Origin: Limonium bicolor | Lineage: Eukaryota; Streptophyta; Magnoliopsida; Caryophyllales; Plumbaginaceae | Assembly: GCA_023374045.1 (NCBI GenBank) | Contig: CM041776.1 | Coordinates: 352,091,796-352,155,795 of the forward strand | Reading direction: 5' to 3' | Length of the DNA stretch: 64,000 nucleotides | Shown: one piece after another, positions 45,570-58,000 of the stretch | How positions within the stretch are numbered: position 1 is the stretch's first letter | Layout: each line of letters opens with the position of its first letter | Notes under the pieces: model-generated | What the model was told of the DNA's origin: nothing | The model's database searches: none | The model's input: only the letters and a program-made list of their open reading frames with translations | Translations under genes and position numbers: made by a program

Positions 45570-48500
45570 TGTAACACCCCATCCACCACCGTACACTTAA
45601 CATCAATCTGCAGTGGAAATCTCTACTCATCACATTACTTAATTCAATGGTGTTACACGCCGTTAACCACCCACGTGGCTAACAAGGCTAATATATATAC
45701 ATTTGTATCGGTCTGATGGACTAGATTCCCGAGCAACTACACAATACAATCCTCATTCCATTTTCAACATTTATTATATACATACATTCCCACTGTACCG
45801 AGTATTTACAAACTAATGCCGATAACAATTTCGGTCTTACTACGCTTACAATGCTTACGCCATTTAAATGGCTACCCATGTATAAACATCTACCCCGTCC
45901 TACTCTCGAACGGCTTCCAGCTCCTTGTACCTGAAATAGAAAAGGAGAGAAAGGGTGGCCCCTAAGGGGCTCAGCACCTTTGCTGGTATGGTAATCCTGC
46001 AGCCCACATGCTACCGGGCCACGCACAACTAATTGTCGTCTTAGCATGCAGTTGATTATATTTAAATCATGCATACAAGCCATAGACATACAACACATAA
46101 CATTTCGCCTCAATGGGCTCAACCTATAACCAACACATCCACACTTAACCAACCATTCAATGATTCCTTAAACCCTAGAGTGGCTCTCCTCTAAAACGGA
46201 GCTACTTCCTTAACGAGCGACATGTACCCATTAATCGGGTTATCCTTAAACGCCTCTTGTCACAAACTGGGATTCATTTCCATGATCCACACACTCCATA
46301 TCCTACAACATATCTCATTCCTCACATAACAAAACATAACAAAACCTTTTTGTTTCGTCGTACACATGACAACATCACAATCATTTCAAACACCTGACGT
46401 ATACTTATCGTAGCATAGCAAGGGAATTTGCATAGCACAACACCAATACATAACACCGTAAATCGGTTCTCACAAGGAACCTTCCACCATAGTTAGTATA
46501 CATAGTGAGCCTAGAGATTATTACCAATCCCATGTTAAGCTCGTTACCACCCTCGTTACCGTCCGGTTATATAGAACGGTTAACTTATACCCAAGGTGTG
46601 TCGGATATAGTAATCCCAAGCACACCGAAATAACATTCGTATGCCCCTGTGGCCCGACGTGAGTCAGTAACTAGCTTTGGATAAGCTAAGGGAAGGTAGA
46701 AACCAAATTGGAATACCACCTATACATACACCAAGAGAGCCGAACCGGATATGATATCGACTCCCGTCCATCACACGCGTGGCCGGAACAACCGGACTCC
46801 TCACCCCCATTAGTACATATATACTATAAATAAGTAGTTAGAGATCCATTATGGAGCCTACCACATCCACACACCATACGGTATCATGACCGAGTTAAGC
46901 ACACAAGGGAGGTTCACACACTTGCATACAACAACAATATCCATCTAACTCACACATAGCCGTGGTTAGAACGTTCCCAAGGTTTGGGTCGTTAACTCCG
47001 AATACCGATCACTCATGTGTTCCTAGATTTGGTTAGCTAAGGTTTAACACATATTTGAGGTTAAATGGCATCGGAGGCCAAATTCGCCACATAAATGAAT
47101 TACTATAAACTCATTACATGTCTTAATCTTACAAGGTGGCAAACACTCAGAAAAACATATTGGCATACAAGCCGGTGTAATCCGGTAGGACACAGGTTGC
47201 AAGAAAACCATACCTGTCACCGGAGTCCACTTTACCACGTCCACTTATGTTCCTCGAGCGATTCTCGAACAACTGTTAACATCACATGTGTTTTTATTAA
47301 CATCCGGGGTTTGCTTGATTATTTAATGTCTAATGCTTATAATTTTTCCCCGTTAACTTAGTTACATAACTTCACTTTTTAACTTGTTTTACTTTCACAT
47401 TTTATTACAACTTTTCACCCACTTAATTGTCATTAAAACTCACCTAACATGTCCTTAACAACTCATAACATCATTAACCATCAATCCCCATCATTAGACA
47501 TCATTTTCCAACCTTAAACAACATTTTTAGAGTGGTCCGGGACTTGGTCCTTACCTTAAGTCCCGGACCAACACATTAGAAAACTCTCGGGCGATTTTAA
47601 TAGGGTGGTACGGGACCTTGTACTTCCCTTAAGTCCCGGACCACAACATGTTACAACTCTCGGCCATTTTAAAAGCTTGGTCCGGGTCTTGAACCATGAC
47701 CTAGGTCCCGGACCAAAGCTACAGAATTGTCAAAATTGCATTTTTCCAAGTGTTGTTGCCTTAGTTCTCCACCTCCATTAATTGTATAAAACTTACCATA
47801 TGATCTTAGGTATATTCTAATGCCAAAATACCACTTCGATTCACCTTAAAACATGTCCAACTTGTTACCCAATTTTCTTATACATACACCAACACTTATA
47901 ACTTTGACTCTAGTTTCTAAATGTGTTCTCACCTTTGATTACAACTATCCCAAAATGTTTCCTCCTTACCTTAACATCATCTCCCAAGCATCTTCTCTAC
48001 TAACCAAATCCTCTTTTCACAACTTCTTGAATTCCTTTCTCAAACCTCACCTAAACATCATTTCTTCCTGTACATCAACATTCCTAACCTTAAACAAACT
48101 TCTCCAAGACTTAAATACATCCTCAAAACACACATTGAATTCCTAGAAACTTCCAAGATAACACCTAAATCCTGCATCACTCTAAATCACCTTAACACAT
48201 GTTTTCTTCTCAAGTAAACATTTATTCACCTTTACACTTCCTAGTTCACCAAGACCATTTAAAACACTTAGAACTTCTCACACATTTTCCCAAATTTGGC
48301 CATAGCTTCTCTTGTATATACTCACATCCAAACACTTAGGTTTTTACCTTATTTCATTCAAGACACCTAAAATCCATCGAACATTTTTATTCACAAACTC
48401 ACACATTAGCACTACATCACAATATAGTGCATAACTTAAATTGCTTGGCACTTAGGCCCTTAAATACATGGCTCTTAGGCCCCTTAAATTGCATAAGCCA

Positions 48501-50124
48501 TAAACCTGAATTTCCCACATAAATAATGCCTTTGACCTGCAAATACATACACCAATAATATCTTATGTCTTTTACTAGTCCTCCTTGAGAACACTTTACT
48601 AGGTCATTCACCATTTGCTCTTTAGGTAGTTTTAACAAGCATTATAAGCTTATTTCTCCTAAGGCATTAAACCACATTGAGATAGCATATTTACCTCTTT
48701 TCCTCCCAAATTTCTTTCTTGCTTCCTTACAAAACCGGTAATGCATTTGGTTCCTTGCCAACTACTAAAATTTACAAACAACATAATGTATTCAAGCTTT
48801 AAGCTCCATCTCATTGTAAACCCTAGGTTACATTATTTCAAAACATTAATGTAGTGTTTTACCTTAATCTTTGAAGGGTGTTTTGAATATCTATGAAGAG
48901 AGGACTCCACCTAGTCCTTGAAAGATTCAAATGGAGCTAGAAACAAAGCAACACAAGGAGCTCCATCAATGATATTTTCGGTCACACACAAAACATGGAG
49001 GGAACTTGATTTTTCTTTGAGATTCCTTACCTAGAAGCAAAGGAGAGTAATAATGTGTGGAAAGACAAGCTCAAGCTCCTTCAATGGTGGAACTCCATGG
49101 CACCGAAATGGGGCTCTTGAAGTTTTGAGAAGATAGAAATGAAGAGCTTGATGAGAGGAAGACAATGGTGGTGTTTGTTTTTGATTTGGTTAAGTGAGCC
49201 AAGAGATATTGGCTATGGAAGATGGCCTTTGGTGGCTGTTGCTGTAGCATTACCGTGAGAACAGAAGGAAGAGGTAGAAGGCTTAGAAACCGTGTGAAAT
49301 GAAGGAGGAAGGGAGAAATGAGATTGGTTTTGCTTTTAAGGATATTTATAACTTAAAGCAAATAGTAACCTATGAGTCACCTTTATTTACTTACAAGTTA
49401 ACATGTTTGGTGACTCATTACTACCAAAAACCGGCCCCCTTATTAGAAGGGTATAATAGTCTTTGTTGACCAATTTAATTACTTATAACATTATATGTTA
49501 CAAAACTAGCTTATGAAAATCACTATTCACAAACAAGCACATAGAAGTGAAATTTTTGATTTCCCATTGATATAGCCACCCAAATGTGATACTAATTATA
49601 CACATGTTAATTAAGGAGTAATGATGGACGTTTAGCCATTCAAAACTCATTTACAAGACAATTTTCAAAAACGTGCTTTAAGACTTCTTAAGCACATTTT
49701 GTGTTTTAACTTGTTTTCGCTTGGTTTTCTTTAGTAATTGATTTAATATGTTCCTTAACATATAAAGAAGGCATAGGTATGACCATTAGGTCTTATACAC
49801 ATTTATCCCAAGCTTAGAGCACATTTTAGCCCATATTGACCTTAAGGTATTATTTGTGTTTTGTTTGGTTTCATTGTCTACCAAAGTTTCCTAAGGACTT
49901 AATTAGCCTTATAAAGTCATAATTAAACATTATCAATCTTGGTAGGCTCTTTGGGTCCTAGCCAAGTTCACTCCAAGCTTAGAGCATGTTTTGCTCAAAC
50001 CGTGTCTTAGTGTTTATTGTGTTTTACCATGGTTTAAATGGTTCGTTATGTTTCTAAGGCACTTTTTAGCCTTTAAATACATAGTTTAACATTTACACAA
50101 CATACCAAGGTTTGGGGTATTTCA
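45570..50124 (-). mobile_element. LARD-B, 3' LTR
   Basis: A 4555-bp LTR, TGTAACACC to GGTATTTCA on the plus strand, nearly identical to 55089-59653. Differences are mostly one-base indels, so the insertion is young. The minus-strand polypurine tract at 50129-50138 marks it as the 3' LTR. It carries the near-end hairpin (45662-45683) and a three-copy GGTCCGGG array (47534-47714). A 143-codon frame (minus, 45721-46152) has a 164-codon counterpart in the other LTR with a different end; this is expected from LTR identity and not evidence of a gene. Confidence 0.93.
47534..47714. repeat. GGTCCGGG hairpin array, three copies (LARD-B 3' LTR)
   Basis: 36-bp inverted repeats start at 47534, 47607 and 47679 (spacing 73, 72). 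Copy two reads GGTACGGG on its left arm while the other LTR has GGTCCGGG, a change after insertion or a base-call error. ACTCTCG follows the first two hairpins by 13 bases. Confidence 0.92.
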
Positions 50125-50247
50125 ATCTACCCCCCTTAAAAGAACTTCATCCTCGAAGTTCACATTTCCTCGCATCATTGGATTAGAATACGGGAATTAC
50201 TTATAGCCATAAGACTTCCATTACCAACCACCCTTTACATCCAACCT

Positions 50248-50445
50248 CGGACTTAATGGTCCGGGCAACATATCCACATTATACATAAAATATCATACTC
50301 ACATGGTAACCTCGGACTTAATGGTCCGGGTACCTTCACCGCACTTGCACCTATACAATATCCCTCAGACTCTTAGGTCTGGGTGACATAACCACATTTA
50401 GACACATAGGTCTATGTAACACAACACATTTAGACTCATAGGTCT
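50248..50445. repeat. Series of small covarying hairpins (LARD-B internal)
   Basis: Five 14-16 bp hairpins: CGGAC/GTCCG (50248-50263 and 50313-50328), CAGAC/GTCTG (50366-50381), TAGAC/GTCTA (50399-50414) and AGAC/GTCT (50432-50445). Arms change together while the form CTYRGAC-loop-GTCY is kept. They lie just inside the polypurine tract. Confidence 0.6.
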
Positions 50446-51521
50446 CAATAGCATACACTTTTAGGAGATCAAGGTCAAAATAACATTTATCACACATACC
50501 AAACACATGTCATAGCATGTATATCAAACAGAAATACCTTTTCCATCTCTCCATGGGTTCGAATCCCCGTTGAGTACATATACACTGTGATCCCGCAGAA
50601 CCCGGTCGCGATGGACACCTTCTGGTCCCCGTTCCTTTGGGAGATCAAAACATTCACTTAATTTTAACATATGTACTTCATGTCACCGTCCGAAGACAAA
50701 GGCTCATACGTCCTCAGCTCGTGAGCAAGTACTACAAATATTCTTTACTATATTAAGTATAAGAAGATCTTTTATTCAAAATATTAATCGATTGTTTGAA
50801 AACACCAATTGAAAATCCTTTTGAAACACCACACAACTCCAAGTCCAATTTATGCTCCTTGTATTTTTTCTTAACATGGTTGTTTTGTGACCACTTACAG
50901 GGAGCTTCAAGAGTCATCCAACCTGATGTGATCAGCATCCGTGTTGAACTATCTTTCCCACCCCAATTTGTTGTTCGGCTTCCCTTGATCTCATGATAAT
51001 CAAGTTTCACCTCCCACTTCTTTTTCAACCCAACAACTAATTCAAGCGTATCCCATTTTCTATCTTTAAATCCTTCTAGTCATAATCATTACATCTCCAA
51101 GGAATAGAACTCCGTCTCAATCATCACCCAAATCCAACTTAATTCAAGTTACCTAGGGAATTTAATTCTCACTAGGTTCTATGTCGGTCTCATACCCCTT
51201 CATAAATCACAACATTTATATATACATATATTTTTTATCAAAATACAATACATGGTTTACATTTATGCACCGTCGGGGTTTTAGTTCCCCGGGTTTCTTT
51301 ACTCCCTTCCACTTGTACTCTCACACACCACTGCTAACAAAATAAACACACTTCCCACAATGTATTCGCACCTTCTGTGCGCAATTACCACATTTAACCA
51401 CAAATAAATGCGTATGTTGATATAACACACGCGCCAACCATCATAACAAATCATTTTGTGCTATGCACAACCCCGTTCACGTACACTTGTACGGTAAAGC
51501 ACACTAAGTGGTTTTGCGCTC

Positions 51522-51554
51522 TACCCCCCTTAAAGGGATTACGCCCACGTAATC
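51522..51554 (-). promoter_or_regulatory. Internal polypurine-like tract plus hairpin (LARD-B)
   Basis: On the minus strand hairpin GATTACG/CGTAATC is followed by CCCTTTAAGGGGGGTAGAGC, whose AAGGGGGGTAGA core equals that of the LTR-adjacent tract at 50126-50136. About 1.4 kb from the 3' LTR, as in LARD-A2. Confidence 0.55.
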
Positions 51555-52264
51555 AATCACTAAACCTTAGCTTAAGATGTTCTGCCGTCGTGAAGTGTTT
51601 TGACTTCCACGCGGTCTATTACACAATCGATTCTGATTAGAGGATTTTAACCATATTGGCGGTTTAGTCCCTAAACCAAGAATTCGCATTGGAGTTCTAA
51701 CTCATAACCGGTTTCGGTCCTGGCCTGTGAGGTTCTTAGGCATTGCTAACTAGCCATTTATTCATATTCACCATGTATATCCGGTATCTGGCGCATGGGC
51801 TCACTGGCCTCTGCTGCGCCATTCTGATAATTATAGGGCTAGTTTGCCCCATTCGTTACTATTACTGTATTGTACATCTCCAATGTATTACCTTTATCTT
51901 GGGAAGAATGGTTTCTCAACCGACGCATGGTATCTCTTACCCTGAGCGAATTCGGTGAGTTCCAAAACTTTCCATCCACTTCTCCAATAGCTTACTGCGT
52001 AAACTGCACAATGATTGACTACTTCTACCGACTTACTGTCGGTTGAGATTGAGCTACTACTTAATGGTAGTGCTCTCTCATTATTTCCCACACCTGGGGT
52101 ATATCTCATACCGACATTTGGTATTTAGTGTTACTGTAGTCACTTACTGTTAATCACGTCTCCACCTTTGGTTTTGCACATGTATTCTTTCATTCCTGCG
52201 GCCTTGCATTACCTATGCATCGGCCATTATAACATTATCCCTCACAATTACCATGCTTCTGATT

Positions 52265-52352
52265 CCTAGCTATCCCACTTGATCATTACTGCGCAAGTGC
52301 AATACCAAACACTCAGTCATACAGAGTGCAGAGGCGTAAACTTGACAGTAAA
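52265..52352. repeat. 85-bp conserved module, copy 3 (LARD-B internal)
   Basis: It corresponds to 2535-2625 and 42903-42994. CACTC/GAGTG is kept and the first hairpin is GCGC-AA-GTGC (one mismatch). Confidence 0.65.
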
Positions 52353-55055
52353 TCTCTTATGCGATTGCCAATGGAATTTTACCACTGTGTTTACTGAAAT
52401 TCTTATCACATAATACTTGTCAGTCACGGCTTACTGCTCGGTTCGTTTGCTATCATTTACTGTTGTGCCTCCCTGGTGTAACTCATAACTCTGCTCACTC
52501 CCCATTTTATCATCTAACAATACTCATACAACGGTCGCTTATTGCGCACCGTATCCTTACTCATTATATACAACATCAACTTATACTGCATCCGCTATTA
52601 TATTAGCTTCCGCTATTACACTGGGTTTATCTGGCCACTTATTTGGCTGATTTTTGATATACCTATTCTATTTTTCTTGAGCCTTTATATTTCTTGAGCG
52701 TTGTTCGCTACACATTTAGCTTCACACACCTATGGTGATTGCTATCAGACTTATTACTCTTCCTGTGTACACAACTAGTACGAGCACTTCCTTTTCGTGT
52801 TATTTTATTCAAATCATCCTGGGGTAATACAACGTGGTCCATCCTCCACATATTCTTGAACTTGATTCACATAACTACCGCTCCTGCGGTCTCACAATAT
52901 CGAGAGGTATCCCCACTCTTAATGCAGTGGTTCGCTTACCACTCTATTCACTTATCAGCATAAACTTCTACCATCCATCGAATTTATATAACATATCTTG
53001 CTTATGGCTTATAAGCCTTATTGGCCTTGAGCTGGGCTCATTGTAGGCTGTCCACACACATGTACTTCTCTGTACAATATTACATGTTTAGAGTTGTGGG
53101 CTCCATGACAAGGTCGTTGCATTCCGTTTCCTTTCATGGGATGCCCCTTAGTTTGTCAGTCCGTCTCCTGACAACTTATGTCTAAACTGGTGTTAATTTT
53201 AACCCTTGTGTTCTGTCATGTATTTCGTTCAACAATTGTTGATGCGCACACCCTTTAAGGATTTCTCCTGGTGTCGTTAAGTTATGCCTTTACATCTGAT
53301 TCACAGTTATTGGTACATTCAGTTAGCCACGCCTTTTGCGTTCTTCACTGGTTACTATCTTCTTCGCGAAGGTCATCATTTCCTAATAATGTAGGTACTC
53401 ATTCTGGGGAATTTCATCCCATCCATTGCACTTTACTGTGTCCACACTAGGCTGGGCCACCATTCCAGCTTCCACGTTTATCCCTGGGGATCCTTAAGTC
53501 ATATAAGCTGTCTTACATTCAGTTAGTGCACTTCGCACTCCTGACTCTTAAACATTTCCTTGAAAGGATTCACTAATTCCTTTAGTTTCGTTAACTAACT
53601 GAGTTCCTAACTTCAACCATTCCTTGTAATCTCTAGCTCTCGTTTGATTTATACTGCTGACCGTAGACGGAGTCGACTACTTCCCGTGTTTCGGACTCTA
53701 CTCGTATACATATATGAGGTATCTGATACATTACTACTTACCCAACTAACCTATAAGTAGGTCTGTTAGGTCCACATGCTCCTATCGGAGTGCGGTCGTC
53801 CCACAACACAGTTGGTACACTGTAGTGTCCGTCACACGCCTAGGTGAAGTATTCTGTTGTCAACTCCCTTATATTGTCCCGTGACAATATTCATTCCTTG
53901 CTTCCCGAACTTAATCGAGGGAAAGTTTATCCACTGTTGTATCCTTGTCAACTGCCCCTGGTTTCACTGGTTTGGTTTAAAGGAAGGTTGGAAAGAGTGT
54001 TGGTTTGAAAGAAAATCTGGTTTTGAAAGAAAGAGTTTAGGTAAATCTGGGTTTGAAAGAAAATTTCCATGGTTTACAACATCTTCTTACCTTAGCCAAG
54101 TCTAGCTTCTTGCTGGCTGGTGTACTTACAATTACAGAGGTTAGGCTAGCAGGCCCTTCCACTGTTATGACGATCACGTTTAACCTTATGGTACTTTACC
54201 AAGTACTTATATGGTTATAAATTTCCCGAACAGCCCGTTTAGCAGCACTTGCTATGGCAAGTGCGCCATGCTAACTGGCTATCGGTTTAACACATACCGG
54301 TTGTGGTATTGTTTTTACCCATACTGTCATCAGTGGCCTTATTGGCCTCACTGATCTTACTGTCTTGATAATAACCCTCTAGGTAACTCCTCACTGTATT
54401 CATATGGTCATTATCAACTGGGGTGTCTCCCACTCTTGGAGTCCCCCTTTTTCTTAGTATCGTATCCTCTTATAGCCCGTTCCACGCACTTGTCGTGGTT
54501 ACTGAGACTTGTCTCTTGTTTGGGCACTACGTTGTAGTTCCCTTGCGGTTGGTATACCGTTGGTGTATTATTTAATGTTTGTAGTCCCGTAGACGCTCGT
54601 CTCGGGTTTTATTGATCAATTTCTTGCCGTTGCACGGTCGGTGCGTTGCAAGCTGGTTGTTCTCGACTGCTCGGCATGTCGACCCAGGTTGCCGGAAATT
54701 CTATTCTTCCATGCACAAGATTCTTCGTTCTTTGCTATTAAATGCGGTTAACATTGTTCAGATGGAAACCGTCTCCGGGATTCCCACTTTTCGGGATCTA
54801 CCGTATGACAGGTTCTCCCGTACTCTAAAGGTATTTAATAACCAGATCGGGTATTCCCGAGTAAGAGTGGACTTCCATCTCTCTGGTGTTCTTTCCCAAG
54901 TTATATAACAGGGATTGTGGAGGGCGGGAAGGATATAGTAGGTTTCCAGTATTCACTGGTAGTTCCTTACTAGCGTACTCTCACGCTATCACTCAACCCT
55001 TAACCCAAAGTACTTAAATCCTAACTCGGTATTCCCTAAGCTCGGTAATTCAGTC

Positions 55056-55083
55056 ATCAGAGCGATACTTCGCTCTGATACCA
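55056..55083 (-). promoter_or_regulatory. tRNA-Met primer-binding site inside a hairpin (LARD-B)
   Basis: TGGTATCAGAGC on the minus strand at 55072-55083, five bases from the 5' LTR end, in the same 10-bp hairpin (loop TACT) as in LARD-A1. The element's interior has diverged elsewhere, so this stretch is unusually conserved. Confidence 0.85.
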
Positions 55084-55088
55084 CTTTT

Positions 55089-58000
55089 TGTAAACCCCAT
55101 CCACCACCGTACACTAACATCAATCTGCAGCGGAAATCTCAACTCATCACATTACTTAATTCAATGGTGTTCACGCCGTTAACCACCCCGTGGCTAACAG
55201 GCTAATACATATACATTTGTATCGGTCTGATGGACTAGATTCCCGAGCACTACACAATACAACACTCATTCCATTTTCAACATTTATTATATACATACAT
55301 TCCCACTGTACCGAGTATTTACAAACTAATGCCGATAACAATTTCGGTCTTACTACGCTTACAATGCTTACGCCATTTAAATGGCTACCCATGTATAAAC
55401 ATCTACCCCGTCCTACTCTCGAACGGCTTCCAGCTCCTTGTACCTGAAATAGAAAAGGAGAGAAAGGGTGGCCCCCAAGGGGCTCAGCACCTTTGCTGGT
55501 ATGGTAATCCCGCAGCCCACATGCTACCGGGCCACGCACAACTAATTGTCGTCTTAGCATGCAGTTGATTATATTTAAATCATGCATACAAGCCATAGAC
55601 ATACAACACATAACATTTCGCCTCAATGGGCTCAACCTATAACCAACACATCCACACTTAACCAACCATTCAATGATTCCTTAAACCCTAGAGTGGCTCT
55701 CCTCTAAAACGGAGCTACTTCCTTAACGAGCGACATGTACCCATTAATCGGGTTATCCTTAAACGCCTCTTGTCACAAACTGGGATTCATTTCCATGATC
55801 CACACACTCCATATCCTACAACATATCTCATTCCTCACATAACAAACATAACAAAACCTTTTTGTTTCGTCGTACACATGACAACATCACAATCATTTCA
55901 AACACCTGACGTATACTTATCGTAGCATAGCAAGGGAATTTGATAGCACAACACCAATACATAACACCGTAAATCGGTTCTCACAAGGAACCTTCCACCA
56001 TAGTTAGTATACATAGTGAGCCTAGAGATTATTACCAATCCCATGTTAAGCTCGTTACCACCCTCGTTACCGTCCGGTTATATAGAACGGTTAACTTATA
56101 CCCAAGGTGTGTCGGATATAGTAATCCCAAGCACACCGAAATAACATTTGTATGCCCCTGTGGCCCGACGTGAGTCAGTAACTAGCTTTGGATAAGCTAA
56201 GGGAAGGTAGAAACCAAATTGGAATACCACCTATACATACCAAGAGAGCCGAACCGGATATGATATCGACTCCCGTCCATCACACGCGTGGCCGGAACAA
56301 CCGGACTCCACACCCCATTAGTACATATATACTTATAAATAAGTAGTTAGAGATCCATTATGGAGCCTACCACATCCACACACCATACGGTATCATGACC
56401 GAGTTAAGCACACAAGGGAGGTTCACACACTTGCATACAACAACAATATCCATCTAACTAACATAGCCGTGGTTAGAACGTTCCCAAGGTTTGGGTCGTT
56501 AACTCCCGAATACCGATCACTCATGTGTTCCTAGATTTGGTTAGCTAAGGTTTAACACATATTTGAGGTTAAATGGCATCGGAGGCCAAATTCGCCACAT
56601 AAATGAATTACTATAAACTCATTACATGTCTTAATCTTACAAGGTGGCAAACACTCAGAAAAACATATTGGCATACAAGCCGGTGTAATCCGGTAGGACA
56701 CAGGTTGCAAGAAAACCATACCTGTCACCGGAGTCCACTTTACCACGTCCACTTATGTTCCTCGAGCGATTCTCGAACAACTGTTAACATCACATGTGTT
56801 TTTATTAACATCCGGGGTTTGCTTGATTATTTAATGTCTAATGCTTATAATTTTTCCCCGTTAACTTGTTACATAACTTCACTTTTTAACTTGTTTAACT
56901 TTCACATTTTATTACAACTTTTCACCCACTTAATTGTCATTAAAACTCACCTAACATGTCCTTAACAACCTCATAACATCATTAACCATCAATCCCCATC
57001 ATTAGACATCATTTTCCAACCTTAAACAACATTTTTAGAGTGGTCCGGGACTTGGTCCTTACCTTAAGTCCCGGACCAACACATTAGAAAACTCTCGGGC
57101 GATTTTAATAGGGTGGTCCGGGACCTTGTACTTCCCTTAAGTCCCGGACCACAACATGTTACAACTCTCGGCCATTTTAAAAGCTTGGTCCGGGTCTTGA
57201 ACCATGACCTAGGTCCCGGACCAAAGCTACAGAATTGTCAAAATTGCATTTTTCAAGTGTTGTTGCCTTAGTTCTCCACCTCCATTAATTGTATAAACTT
57301 ACCATATGATCTTAGGTATATTCTAATGCCAAAATACCACTTCGATTCACCTTAAAACATTGTCCAACTTGTTACCCAATTTTCTTATACATACACCAAC
57401 ACTTATAACATTGACTCTAGGTTTCTAAATGGTGTTTCTCACCTTTGATTACAACTATCCCAAAATGTTTCCTCCTTACCTTAACATCATCTCCCAAGCA
57501 TCTTCTCTTACTAACCAAATCCTCTTTTCACAACTTCTTGAATTCCTTTCTCAAACCTCACCTAAACATCATTTCTTCTTGTACATCAACATTCCTAAAC
57601 CTTAAACAAACTTCTCCAAGACTTAAAACATCCTCAAAACACACATTGAATTCCTAGAACTTCCAAGATAACACCTAAATCCTTGCATCACTCTAAATCA
57701 CCTAACACATGTTTTCTTCTCAAGTAAACATTTATTCACCTTTAACACTTCCTAGTTCACCAAGACCATTTAAAACACTTAGAACTTCTCACACATTTTC
57801 CCAAATTTGGCCATAGCTTCTCTTGTATATACTCACATCCAAACACTTAGGTTTTTACCTTATTTCATTCAAGACACCTAAAATCCATCGAACACATTTT
57901 TATTCACAAACTTCACACATTTAGCACTACATCACAATATAGTGCATAACTTAAATTGCTTGGCACTTAGGCCCTTAAATAACATGGCTCTTAGGCCCTT

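Larger units (their letters stand above)
50125..55088 (-). mobile_element. LARD-B, non-coding internal region
   Basis: A 4964-bp internal domain with polypurine tract and primer-binding site but no recognisable retrotransposon protein in any frame. It shares spaced blocks with LARD-A1: the paired inverted repeats (50923-51003), internal polypurine-like tract with hairpin (51522-51554), 85-bp module (52265-52352), ACACGCCTAGGTGAAGTATT near 53835 (4730 in A1) and the PBS hairpin. Block order is the same. Conservation without reading frames suggests the DNA or RNA itself is under constraint or was inherited from a common non-coding ancestor. Confidence 0.88.

Noticed and set aside
50554..50580. 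tRNA-like B-box GGGTTCGAATCCCCG
   Set aside because: No acceptor stem, D-arm or anticodon arm could be placed around it.
55171..55665. 164-codon minus-strand frame, partly repeated at 45721-46152
   Set aside because: The repetition only reflects LTR identity. The frames end differently because of indels, and no domain is visible.
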